From Mycolicibacterium fluoranthenivorans (GTDB lineage Bacteria > Actinomycetota > Actinomycetes > Mycobacteriales > Mycobacteriaceae), in contig NZ_JAANOW010000001.1 in NCBI RefSeq assembly GCF_011758805.1, positions 1,426,001 through 1,490,000 of the forward strand: a DNA stretch of 64,000 nt. The letters are read 5' to 3'. Below, piece by piece: positions 1 to 9,800 of the stretch (the first letter of the stretch is position 1; each line of letters opens with the position of its first letter). The notes under the pieces were generated by a model. The model saw only the letters and a program-made list of their open reading frames with translations. It was not told the origin of the DNA and searched no databases. The translations under genes were made by a program, and so were the position numbers.

Positions 1-2502
1 GGCCAGATGCTGCATCACCTCATCGGTCACGCTGACCGCGCCGGCGTAATCGCCACTCCAGAAATGGAGGCCCTGGGTGACGTCGGCCGCGACACTCAAC
101 GTCACCTCGTCACCTTCGCGGCGCGCCGCGGGCACGATCTCGCGTTCGTCATAGCCGCTCTCGCCGGCGACGAGCATGGGATCCTCGCTGCGTCCCAGCA
201 GGTTGAGGCAGAGTTGATGGAGGGCTTGGCTCAGGGTGCTGGGTACGGGTTGGGAACGGATCTGTGGGATCAGCGACCGGGCCAGCGCGTCGATCTCGGA
301 CAGTGGACTGCCCGCCCAGAACGACTGGGAGATCAGCACGGTGACCAGGAATCCGGCGTATTCCTGATCACCCTGGTTGAGGGCGGCCGTGATCGCCTCG
401 CGGATCTGCACCAGACCGTCGCGCACCGGGTGGCGCCAGTGCCGGATGAAGTTCAGATAGAGGAACAGCGTCTCCGGCCGCGCCTCCCGGAAACCGGCCC
501 GTTCGGTCAGCGCAAGAGCGACCTCACCGAAGCGCTGGGCACCGGCGCGGTCGCCCGAGATCACGAGCAGCACTCCGTAGCTCACCAGCACCAGCGGGGA
601 CGACGGTGTGTGACCGTGCGCCAGGCTGAGGGTGAGTTGTTTGCGGATGATCAACGGGAACAGATTGGGGCGCGCGATGTAGGACATGCTGCGCATCTCG
701 GCGAGGATGCGCTGCGCTTCGATGACCCGTCGGTCTTCGCACGCCGGCAATTCCAGCAATTGCTCGGTGCCCCAACGGCGCGCCGTCAGTTTCATCCGGC
801 CCAGCGCATTGAGGATTCGGGGCGTGCCGGCGTCCGGCGGCAGCGGCTCGCCGAGCTCCTCGAGCGCGCGCAACCCGATGGCCAAGGCGTCCTGGAGCCG
901 GTTCTGCGCTATCCGGCCTTTGAGGCGCAGGTAGGCAAGCCGCGCCCGATCGGCGGGATCGCGCAGCACCCCTTCGGCCTCGTCGAGTAACCCGTGCAAC
1001 GCCGGCACGTCACCGATGAGTAAGGCCGCCTCCGCCGCGTCGAGCTGCAGTTCCAGGGTCAGGTCGAAATCCGACGACCAGCGTTGCGCACCCAGGAGGC
1101 TGAGTGCATTGCGGCAATAGTCCAGGCACAGCGGGAACGAGGCCTGGGCCCTGGCCTTGCGTGCGGCGCGGTGCAGTACCTCGACGAAGTGCAGACGCTC
1201 CGCGGGCTCGACGGTCTCCCCGCCGCCCAGGCTGACGTGGCGTGCCGCTTCGAACAGCCGGTCGTCGCCGAGTGCCACCAACCGCCGGCCGATGCGAAGG
1301 TGGACGTTGCGCTGTGTCTCGGCCGAGAGCCCCTCGCACGCCGACTCGGTCACCCGGTCGTGGCTGAAACGGTAGCGAGCCTGGTGGCTGATGGAGTTGG
1401 CGATGCGTCGTCCGTGATTGTCCAGGGCTTCGATCAACCGCAGTTCGAGCGCTGACCAGAGGGCGTGGGCCACCACGTCTGCGGGTGCACCGGCGGCCGC
1501 GGTGGCGTCGTCGAGGTCGAACTCGCCGCCGATACAGGTCAGCGACCTCAGCACCGCACGGTCGGCAGGGCGGAGCTGGTCGAGGTAACGGCCGAGGAAT
1601 TCGGCCGCCGACGCCGAGATCTCGATGGAACTCAGAACGCGAAGATCCCATCTGGGCTGACCGTCCGGGCCGGCGGGAATGAGCGCGCCGGCTTGCTGCG
1701 CGCGGTACAGCAGCTGGCGGACCTGAAGCGGGTTGCCCTCGGTCCGGTGATGAAACTCGGCGGCGACGTCACCGAGCTCGACGCTGTGGCCGCTCACTCC
1801 GGCGAGCAACTCTTCGACATCGAGCCGGGAGAGCGGTTCGAGGTCGATACGCTGGATCGTCGACGTCGTCAGACCCGCGCCGGCCGGGTCGAACTCGCCG
1901 GCGCGATGGGCGCCGACCACCAGCACGTTGCGCAACGACACCGTCAGCAGCTCGGACAGGAACATGAGCGAATCACGGTCCGCCCACTGCAGGTCGTCGA
2001 TCGCGAGGACGACTGGCCGGAACGCGGCGGTTTCGGAGAGCAGTTGGATGACGGCTCGGTGCAGCCGTCGACGGGCGTCGGCCGCATGCACCATCGGGAC
2101 GTCTTCCGCCGGCGCATGGAGGTGGGCCAACTGGGGAACGAGTTCCTCGAGTACCACCGCGAGTGGCTGAGTCCCACTGATCAGGGCGGATCGCCAGTGC
2201 TGGCGTTCGGCGGCGGGGGTGGATTCCATGGTGCGCACGAGTGCACCGAGGGCCTCGCCCAGGGCGGCATACGGCGCGGGCGCCCCATCGCGGCATCGTC
2301 CGTAGGCGAAGACGCAGTTGCGCTCGGATATCTCGGCGCCGAAGGCTTGGACCAGGGTCGACTTGCCGACTCCGGGCACACCGCTGATCAGGACGCATAC
2401 GCCGTCGGCGCGCCCGGCCGATTCGACGGCGGTGAGCAGGTCGATCATCTCCTGCCGCCGGTCGACCACCCGTCCGTCGAAATCAAGCACCGGGGTTGTC
2501 AC
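1..2502 (-). CDS. AAA-type ATP-binding transcriptional regulator (LuxR/MalT-like), C-terminus cut by window edge
   Basis: The minus strand is open from 2502 to the window edge. Translation shows a Walker A motif GVPGVGKST about 35 residues in and a Walker B-like LAIDDLQWADRDSL, followed by a long Leu/Ala-rich helical region of TPR type. This is the layout of large AAA_16 regulators of the MalT/LuxR kind, which usually carry a C-terminal LuxR helix-turn-helix; that end lies outside the window and is not seen. The chosen start is GTG at 2502 (VTTPVLDFDGRVVDRR); in-frame starts further upstream are possible because the Shine-Dalgarno signal is weak. It is divergent from eccB4 and not part of the ESX-4 core in M. 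tuberculosis. Its ligand and targets are unknown. Long plus-strand ORFs over this gene are antisense shadows. Confidence 0.75.
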   Translation of the reverse strand, partial: MTTPVLDFDGRVVDRRQEMIDLLTAVESAGRADGVCVLISGVPGVGKSTLVQAFGAEISERNCVFAYGRCRDGAPAPYAALGEALGALVRTMESTPAAERQHWRSALISGTQPLAVVLEELVPQLAHLHAPAEDVPMVHAADARRRLHRAVIQLLSETAAFRPVVLAIDDLQWADRDSLMFLSELLTVSLRNVLVVGAHRAGEFDPAGAGLTTSTIQRIDLEPLSRLDVEELLAGVSGHSVELGDVAAEFHHRTEGNPLQVRQLLYRAQQAGALIPAGPDGQPRWDLRVLSSIEISASAAEFLGRYLDQLRPADRAVLRSLTCIGGEFDLDDATAAAGAPADVVAHALWSALELRLIEALDNHGRRIANSISHQARYRFSHDRVTESACEGLSAETQRNVHLRIGRRLVALGDDRLFEAARHVSLGGGETVEPAERLHFVEVLHRAARKARAQASFPLCLDYCRNALSLLGAQRWSSDFDLTLELQLDAAEAALLIGDVPALHGLLDEAEGVLRDPADRARLAYLRLKGRIAQNRLQDALAIGLRALEELGEPLPPDAGTPRILNALGRMKLTARRWGTEQLLELPACEDRRVIEAQRILAEMRSMSYIARPNLFPLIIRKQLTLSLAHGHTPSSPLVLVSYGVLLVISGDRAGAQRFGEVALALTERAGFREARPETLFLYLNFIRHWRHPVRDGLVQIREAITAALNQGDQEYAGFLVTVLISQSFWAGSPLSEIDALARSLIPQIRSQPVPSTLSQALHQLCLNLLGRSEDPMLVAGESGYDEREIVPAARREGDEVTLSVAADVTQGLHFWSGDYAGAVSVTDEVMQHLA

Positions 2503-2788
2503 CGTCGAACCGGTTCCATTCTCGTGCCGGCTCCTCCCCAGCGCTGTCGACGGTGTTCGCCTGCGCGTTCGCAATGCGACAGCTTAGCGTTTTCCTGCGG
2601 TTCGAGAGTTGATCACGACGACGGGGTTCGTGCGGCCGAGGTTCGCGCTGACGCGTTCCCATCATGCGGGAGATTTGCTGAACGGTCCGGCAACAGGTTG
2701 CTGCGCCATGCCACGGTTAGTTGATAACGCAACAAAACTGGCGTGCTACCCGTCGCCGGAATGCCCTTAGGCTCGAAACCGGGGACAC

Positions 2789-4171
2789 ATGGACCGGAAC
2801 GCGACCACCAAACTACAGGCCAGCGGCCACCGCTTCCTTTTGCGGCGAATGGAATACGCACTGGCGTGCCGCGACACCCGCATGCTCGGCGACCCGATCC
2901 GGGCGCACTCGCTGGCTCTTGCGGCGGGTGCGGTGCTGACCGTCGTGGTCATGGGCGTGTGCGTCGCGTTGGCCGTGATCAGGCCGCGCGGCACCATCGG
3001 CGATGCGCCGATCGTGATGGCTCGCGAGTCAGGGGCGATCTATGTGCGGGTGGGCGACACGCTCCATCCGGCAATGAATCTGGCGTCGGCCCGGTTGATC
3101 GCCCGCACGCCCGCGACGCCGGCACTTGTCAGCGCCGCGAGCATCTCGGTGGCCCAACGCGGTCCCCTGATGGGTATCCCCGGGGCACCGGCGGCGTTGC
3201 CCACCGAGCCTTCGGCGGCAGTGACGTGGACGGTGTGCGACGGCGATGCGACCACGGTGTTCGTGGGCGAGACCCAGGGCGCCGAGAGCGCGCCGCCGCT
3301 GCTCGTCCGCCCGGCCGGTGAGGGCGCGGCCACCGTCTACCTGCTCTTCGACGGCCGGCGAGCACAAGTCGACCTGCGGGACCGGGCCGTGACGAGGGCT
3401 TTGCGCCTCGACAATGTTGAGCCACTGACGATCTCGCGAACGATGCTGAATCTGGTGCCCGAGATCGCCGCCATCGGTGTACCCGTCATCGAGGGGCTCG
3501 GCGGACCCGGTCCGTCGCGCCTGCCCGGGAGCCGGGTGGGCTCGGTACTTCAGGTGCGCCGCACCGACGCCGCACCCGACCATTACGTCGTACTCACATC
3601 CGGGATACAGCGGATCGGACCGGTGGCGGCCGATCTCATCCGATTCGCCGTCGTACAAGGCGAACCGGTTCGAGACGTTCCCGCGGATCGGATCGCCGAG
3701 ATCCCCGTGGTCGAGGCATTGCCGCTGCGGTATCTCCCGCGCAGCGGCGCGACACCGGCCGGACGTGACCTCGCGGGGCAGGTGTGTGTGCGCTGGGTGC
3801 CCTCGGGCACGGGTGCCGCGCCGGATGTCACCGTGATGGTCGACAAGTCCCCGTCGACGCAATTTCCGACGATCGCCTTGGCCCAAGCCGACGGGGACGG
3901 CCCGCACATCGATGCCGTCGCGATCCCGGATGGCGCGTACGTGCACGCGACCGGCGCAGCGGGGGCGGGCGCGGCGACCGGACCGCTGTTCCTCGTCGAC
4001 CAGGCGGGTGTGGCGTACGGACTCGAGAGCCCGGAGACCGCGCAGAGTCTGGGATTGCCCGGCACACCTGGCAGCGGGCCGTGGCCGATCCTCGCCGCGC
4101 TACCGCGGGGACCAGCGCTCAGCAGTGCCGCTGCGTCCGTCCAACGTGACGGGATCACGCCGCCGGCGTAG
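2789..4171 (+). CDS. eccB4: ESX-4 type VII secretion core component EccB4
   Basis: The 460-residue product begins with the EccB signature: a short cytoplasmic N-terminus (KLQASGHRFLLRRMEYALACRD), then one transmembrane helix at about residues 41-66, then a large periplasmic domain. EccB forms the periplasmic part of the ESX inner-membrane complex with EccC, EccD and EccE. The ATG at 2789 gives the family N-terminus directly. The gene faces mycP4, and the last 72 bp of the two coding regions overlap tail to tail (4100-4171). As in M. tuberculosis ESX-4 (Rv3450c-Rv3444c), eccB4 lies on the opposite strand from mycP4-eccD4, and no eccE is present. Confidence 0.95.
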   Translation: MDRNATTKLQASGHRFLLRRMEYALACRDTRMLGDPIRAHSLALAAGAVLTVVVMGVCVALAVIRPRGTIGDAPIVMARESGAIYVRVGDTLHPAMNLASARLIARTPATPALVSAASISVAQRGPLMGIPGAPAALPTEPSAAVTWTVCDGDATTVFVGETQGAESAPPLLVRPAGEGAATVYLLFDGRRAQVDLRDRAVTRALRLDNVEPLTISRTMLNLVPEIAAIGVPVIEGLGGPGPSRLPGSRVGSVLQVRRTDAAPDHYVVLTSGIQRIGPVAADLIRFAVVQGEPVRDVPADRIAEIPVVEALPLRYLPRSGATPAGRDLAGQVCVRWVPSGTGAAPDVTVMVDKSPSTQFPTIALAQADGDGPHIDAVAIPDGAYVHATGAAGAGAATGPLFLVDQAGVAYGLESPETAQSLGLPGTPGSGPWPILAALPRGPALSSAAASVQRDGITPPA

Positions 4172-5458
4172 ACGCGCCGACGAGATCAACACCGCGGCGG
4201 CGGTCATACACAGTGCTGCGCCCACGAGCGCCCGCCGGCCGGTACCCGAGGAAGGGCGCTCGACCGCCGGTGGTACTGCGCGCACGGCGGGGGAGGCACC
4301 CGAGATATCGGGTACGACACCGTCGAGTGCGCCCACCACATCGACGATTCCCTTCCCGACAAACGGATTCCATCCGGATCCCGGGGTGAGCGCGGTGTCC
4401 TCGATCCGCTTCATCGTCTGGCGTGCGGTCGGGTTCGGCATGGCCGACCGCAGCAGCGCCACAATCCCCGCGACGATCGGTGCGGCATAGCTGGTTCCGG
4501 AAATCATCTGCGGTGCAGCGTCATCGGGAGCCTGGTCCACCAGGCCTTCGCCAGACGGGCTCAGTGACACCACCGCTTCGGCGGGCGCGGCCACATCCAC
4601 CCAGGGGCCGCCCAGCGTGAACTCCGACGGCATACCGTCGGTGCGTGCCGACCCGACGGTCAGCACGTACTCGTCGTACCAGCACGGGCTTGCCACGACC
4701 TCCACGCGCTCCCAGTCCGGGACGCTCCCGGATGTCGGATTCTGCTTCGGACAGCTGCCATGTCCGCCCACGTTGCCCGCGGCCGCCACCACCACCGCGT
4801 TCTTCACCTCCACCGCGTAGGCCAGGGCGGCCCCGAGTACCCGATCGTCGAGGGCCTCACCAGCCGCGACACAGGCCACGGTGGAGATGTTGATGACCGT
4901 CGCACCGAGGTCCGCCGCCAGACGTACCGATGCCGCCAGGGTGTCGACGTCGCCGACGCCCTCAGCTCCGCCGACTTCACGGAATCGGCTGCTGGTCTGC
5001 CGGATACCGAGAATCGTCGCTTCAGGCGCGACCCCACTGAATCCGGACTCCTCGTCGGGTGCCGAACCGATGAGGCCGGCGACGATGGTTCCGTGCCCGT
5101 CGCAGTCCTGCGTCCCGTCACCGGTGGAGACGAAGTCCCCGCCGGGTATCAGGCGGGGCAGGAGCCGATGGCGCGCGACCCCGGTGTCGATGACGGCCAC
5201 CGTCTGACCGGCTCCCCGGGTCACGGCCCACGCCGCTCGCAGATCGGGCCGGGCCGGGACTCGACGGGACGCGGCGGCCCCGCTGGTCGTGGCGCATGCC
5301 TTGAATTGCTCTGTTCGGTAGGGGGCTGCTGCCGGGCCCGGGGCAGGCAGCAACGTACCGTCCACCGTCGGCGGACCGACCGCGTTCGCCGGCGGGGCCG
5401 AGCTCAGCGATGCAATGACAAGCGCAGCCGCGGCAATCGGCCGCGTCACGCGCGTCAC
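4100..5458 (-). CDS. mycP4: Mycosin-4, subtilisin-like serine protease of ESX-4
   Basis: GTG at 5458 starts a 452-residue protein with an N-terminal signal sequence ending near residue 26 (PPANA). The subtilase triad is visible as D91 (AVIDTGV), H122 (DCDGHGT) and S323 (SGTSYAAP), with the oxyanion Asn at about 229 (AAAGN). A single C-terminal transmembrane helix (GAALCMTAAAVLI) is followed by an Arg-rich tail, the usual mycosin anchor. Mycosins are needed for stability or activity of their ESX system and act on the periplasmic side. The start overlaps the eccD4 stop by 4 bp (GTGA), so translation is probably coupled. The open frame runs further upstream inside eccD4, but only this start gives a signal peptide. 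Its 3' end overlaps eccB4 by 72 bp. Confidence 0.93.
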   Translation of the reverse strand: MTRVTRPIAAAALVIASLSSAPPANAVGPPTVDGTLLPAPGPAAAPYRTEQFKACATTSGAAASRRVPARPDLRAAWAVTRGAGQTVAVIDTGVARHRLLPRLIPGGDFVSTGDGTQDCDGHGTIVAGLIGSAPDEESGFSGVAPEATILGIRQTSSRFREVGGAEGVGDVDTLAASVRLAADLGATVINISTVACVAAGEALDDRVLGAALAYAVEVKNAVVVAAAGNVGGHGSCPKQNPTSGSVPDWERVEVVASPCWYDEYVLTVGSARTDGMPSEFTLGGPWVDVAAPAEAVVSLSPSGEGLVDQAPDDAAPQMISGTSYAAPIVAGIVALLRSAMPNPTARQTMKRIEDTALTPGSGWNPFVGKGIVDVVGALDGVVPDISGASPAVRAVPPAVERPSSGTGRRALVGAALCMTAAAVLISSARLRRRRDPVTLDGRSGTAERWSPR

Positions 5459-6774
5459 CACGGCAGATCCATATGCCGCGCGATACCGAAGACTCCGGCG
5501 GCCCATCCGGCCAACGGGACGGCGGCAACCAACAGGGCGTGTTCCAGCACATCGACGCCGCGGAGCCACACCGGGCCGAAGGTGTGGCGCTGCGCGTACA
5601 ACCCGCCGGTCACCCCTACCGTCGTCACCGCGATCCAACCGGCCTGAGCCGGAACCGCCATCAGCAGTGTCGCGGAAGCCGCTGTGGCACTGATCAATCC
5701 ACCTGTTACCAGGGCGATCCGGCACGAGCTTTCGGCGTACAGTCGCGACCGCAGAAGCAGCGCGCCGGCCACCACGGCGACCAGTATCGGCCCCGCCGTC
5801 GGTACCGTGCCGGCCCGGGCGCAGCCCACCGCCATCAGGACAGAACCCGTCGCGGCTGCGGCGGCGCCACCTGACACGATGCCGGCCAGCACCTCGCCGG
5901 CGTACCCGGCACGTCGATCGGTGATGCGCGAATCGCCATGACCGGGGATCACCGGCGCCAAACCCGTAAGCGCGATCGTCAACCGGGCCGCGGTACCCAC
6001 GCCGGCCAGCGCGGTGAGCACCAGGATGGCGGCAATGACGATGACCCCGACCGGGGTGATCACGGCGAGGGCGGTCGCCACCGCCAGCAGGGACGCGTAC
6101 GTGGCGTACGCGGTGAGAAGCGCGGTAGCGCAGGCGCTCAGCCGTCCGAGTACGACCGAGGTCAACGCGGCGGCGGCGGATCCCAACAGCACTCCGGGGG
6201 CGTGTAGTGCCGCTCCGGTGGCGAGATGGCCTGCGGCTGCGCTGAACACGACCGCGACCGTGCACGCTGCGGTGCGTGCACCGGGTGCGCGACGGGCGAC
6301 CACGGCGGACAGGCCGACGACGAACGCGGCGACGGCCGCCGCCGCTGCCGGATGGCCGTTCCCCGTCAGCGTGTATATCAGGGTGGCGACGGCGATCGTG
6401 ACGCACCACGCCCACGCCTCGGGTGCCCGAGCCTCGTGTCGAGGCGCCCCGGCCGAGATCACGGTGCGGAAATCGCCGCGTGTGGAGGGCAGGAACGCCG
6501 GCGCGGAGACACCTGACATGGTCAGGATATCGCCGTCCTGAATACCGCACTCCTGCAAGGTCATCGACTCATCGAGCGGCCCCTCGGGCACCCGGTGCAG
6601 CCGCCAGGTGCGGGCGTTCTCGGTGCGCACACCGGAACCGGCCACGAGATCGACGACCTCGGGCAACAATGCCGCCAGCGGTACACATCTCGGCAGGACC
6701 AGATCGGTCATCTCGCCCGACCATGCGACCGCCACCCGGCACAGCGAATCCTCCACCGCAGCGAACCCCCTCAC
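5455..6774 (-). CDS. eccD4: ESX-4 membrane channel subunit EccD4
   Basis: The product (about 439 residues from GTG 6774) has the EccD layout: an N-terminal ubiquitin-like domain of about 95 residues (CRVAVAWSGEMTDLVLP...), then about 11 hydrophobic helices, ending in ARHMDLPW, very close to the end of M. tuberculosis EccD4. EccD is the multi-spanning inner-membrane subunit of the type VII complex. An alternative GTG at 6756 (VEDSLCRV) would shorten it by six residues and sits behind a GAGGGGG stretch; I cannot decide between them. The open frame continues upstream into the divergent eccC4 gene, which is certainly not coding for eccD4. It is co-transcribed with mycP4 through a 4-bp overlap. 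Confidence 0.92.
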   Translation of the reverse strand: MRGFAAVEDSLCRVAVAWSGEMTDLVLPRCVPLAALLPEVVDLVAGSGVRTENARTWRLHRVPEGPLDESMTLQECGIQDGDILTMSGVSAPAFLPSTRGDFRTVISAGAPRHEARAPEAWAWCVTIAVATLIYTLTGNGHPAAAAAVAAFVVGLSAVVARRAPGARTAACTVAVVFSAAAGHLATGAALHAPGVLLGSAAAALTSVVLGRLSACATALLTAYATYASLLAVATALAVITPVGVIVIAAILVLTALAGVGTAARLTIALTGLAPVIPGHGDSRITDRRAGYAGEVLAGIVSGGAAAAATGSVLMAVGCARAGTVPTAGPILVAVVAGALLLRSRLYAESSCRIALVTGGLISATAASATLLMAVPAQAGWIAVTTVGVTGGLYAQRHTFGPVWLRGVDVLEHALLVAAVPLAGWAAGVFGIARHMDLPW

Positions 6775-6862
6775 GCTGCTTCCACGGTAGCCACCCGGAG
6801 ATCGGCGGTGACGCACCAATATCGGGTGGAACCGACCGGCGCCCTGATGCGTCGAACCCGGT

Positions 6863-9800
6863 GTGGAACTTGTGAAGCCACCGTCGCCGGCTTCGGGGCC
6901 GGTGGAGCTGCGGCGCCCACCGGACCTGCCTGCCGTCCCTCCGGTCAACCCGTTGGCGCGCCTGCTTCCGCTGGTGATGCTGGTGGCCGTCGGCGGTATG
7001 GTCGCGGTGTACCTGACCTCGGCGCAGTCAGCTGCCCGCAATCCGATCTTCCTGCTCTTTCCCGTCATGATGCTGGCGTCGGCGATGGGTACCTTGGCGC
7101 ACACCTTCCGCGGCCGTACCGGAGAGATCGATGCGGGGCGCCGCGGCTACCTTCGGTATCTCGACGCAGTGGTCGACGACGCCACGGAGACGGCACGCCG
7201 GCAACATCAGGTGTTGCACTGGACCCACCCGGATCCGGCCGCGTTGTGGACGATGGCCGGTGGGGCGCGCATGTGGGAACGCCGCCCCGGCGACCCGGAC
7301 TTCGGAGTGATCAGGGTGGGGCTCGGCGCAGTGGCGCTGTCGACACCCTTGATAGCTCCGCCGGCCGGCACGGACGACGAGACCGACCCGGTGACCGTCG
7401 GTGCGCTGAAGGACGCCCTGGACCGTTGCGCGTTGCTCGACGACGTGCCGGTCACGCTGCGGCTGGCGGATTGTCCCCGGGTGCCGATCGGTATGGACCG
7501 CGCTTCGGCGCGGAACCTGCTGCGCGCCATGGTCTGTCAACTGGCCATGCTGCACAGTCCACGCGATGTCAGGATCGCGGCCGTGGTACCGGTCGGCGAC
7601 GGGCACTGGGACTGGCTGAAATGGCTGCCGCACCACCGCGACCGCGAGGTGGTCGATGCTGCGGGTCCACGCCGGCTCACGTTCCCCGATCTCGATGCAG
7701 CACGGGAAGCTTGCCGGGCGCTGCGTGCCGTCCAGGTGGTGATCGTGGTGGACGGCGTGGACGTACCGGCAACAGAGGTCGGTGCCGGTGTCACGGTGAT
7801 CGAGCTCTCCGACGTCGGGGCCGCGGGCCTTCCGCCCGGATGCCGCGCGGATGGAATCAGTCTGGCCGAGGCGCTGATCTGCGCCCGCCGGCTGGCACCG
7901 CATATGCCCGACCGATCGGCCGGGGCGGTGACGGGTTGGCCCGAACTGATCGGCATCGGGGCGTCCGGAGCCCTCGATCCGGACGTGGCGTGGCGTCCAC
8001 GCACGGACGGGCTGCGGCTGCGGGTGCCGATCGGGTTCACCGAAGACACCGACAGTGCCCCAGGTCCCGTCGTCCTGGACATCAAGGAGGCCGCGCACGG
8101 CGGCATGGGGCCACATGGACTGTGTATCGGTGCGACGGGTTCCGGGAAGTCAGAGTTCCTGCGTACCTTGATCCTCGGGCTGATCGCGACGCACCCACCC
8201 GAGGAACTGAATCTCGCGCTGATCGATTTCAAAGGTGGTGCGACGTTCCTCGGGCTGGACCGCGCCGCGCACGTCGCGGCCGTCATCACCAACCTCGCCG
8301 ACGAAGCACACCTGGTGGACCGCATGCGGGATGCGCTGACCGGTGAGATGAACCGCAGACAGGAACTACTTCGGGCGGCAGGAAACCTGGCCGGTGTGCA
8401 CGACTACCGGCAGGCGCGGGCGGCCGGCGCTGACCTGCCCGCACTACCGGTGTTGTTCATCATCGTCGACGAGTTCTCCGAACTGCTCAGCCGACAACCG
8501 GATTTCGCCGAGCTCTTCGTGGCGATCGGACGGGTCGGCCGCTCTCTGGGGATGCATCTGCTGCTCGCGAGTCAGCGCTTCGACGAGGGCAGGATGCGCG
8601 GGCTCGACACCCACCTGTCCTATCGCGTGTGCCTGAAGACGTTCTCCACCAGCGAGTCCCGGGCCGTGCTGGGAATTCCGGACGCCTACCATCTACCGGC
8701 CGCGCCCGGTTCCGCTTATCTGAGGACGCCGTCAGGGGAGACGGTCCGCTTCCGCACCGCGTTCGTCTCGGGGCCGGTGGGCGGGCCGGCACCGAACGTC
8801 TCGGGTGCGCCATGCCTGTTCACCGCCGCCCCCGCCGGGAATGACATGGACAACGAGGTATCGGCGGCGCCCACGATGCTCGATGCCGTACTGGACCGAC
8901 TGACCGGCCGCGGCGTCCCCGCACACCGGGTCTGGCTGCCGCCGCTGGACGAACCGCCGGCGCTCGGCGATCTCCTCGCCGCGCACGGGTCCGGCCGGCT
9001 TCGGGTACCGATCGGTCTGGTGGACAACGCTTTCGGGCAACGTCACGAGCCCCTGATGGTGGACTTCGCGGGTGCTGCCGGGCACGCCGCGGTGATCGGT
9101 GCCACCCGGTCGGGAAAATCCACCGCGCTGTGCTCTCTCATCCTGGCGCTGGCGGCGACCCATGATCCGGGCGAGGTGCGCTGCTACCTGCTGGATTTCG
9201 GTGGCGGCGCGCTGTCCTCGCTGGACGCGTTGCCCCACACGGGTGTCTGCGCCGGACTCGGGGATGCCGAGCTGGCCCGCCGGGCCGTCGCGCATGTCCA
9301 CGACGTGCTGCGGAGACGGGAAGCGGGGGTGCGCGATGAGCACGGTGACATCTTCCTGATCGTCGACGGGTGGGCGGCCATGCGGCAGGAATGCGACGGC
9401 TTGGAGGAAGCGATCACGGCGCTGGCGGTGCAGGGTCTCGCGCATCGGATCCACGTCGTCGTCGCCGCGTCCCGCTGGGCGGACCTGCGGCCCGCGCTCA
9501 AGGATCACCTGGGTACCCGCATCGAACTCCGACTCGGCGATCCCGCCGAGTCGGAGATGGACCGCAAGCGGGCACGGCTGCTCGCCCACCGCGGGCCCGG
9601 CACCGGCCTCAACCGCGACGGGCTGTCCCTGTTGATCGCATGCCCGACCCTGTTCGGTCTGGATACGCCTGCGGCGGTGCAGGTTTTGCGTACCCGGCAC
9701 GCCGCGCACGCGATCTCCCGGATCGAGGTGCTGCCTGCCATGGTCCGCTGGTCCGGCGGCTCGACACCCGAAGGGTCTGCTTCGACCACGGTGGCCGTCG

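Noticed and set aside
1465..2724. 419-codon plus-strand ORF at the left edge
   Set aside because: The minus strand carries Walker A and B motifs in a continuous frame; the plus-strand ORF has no domain likeness.
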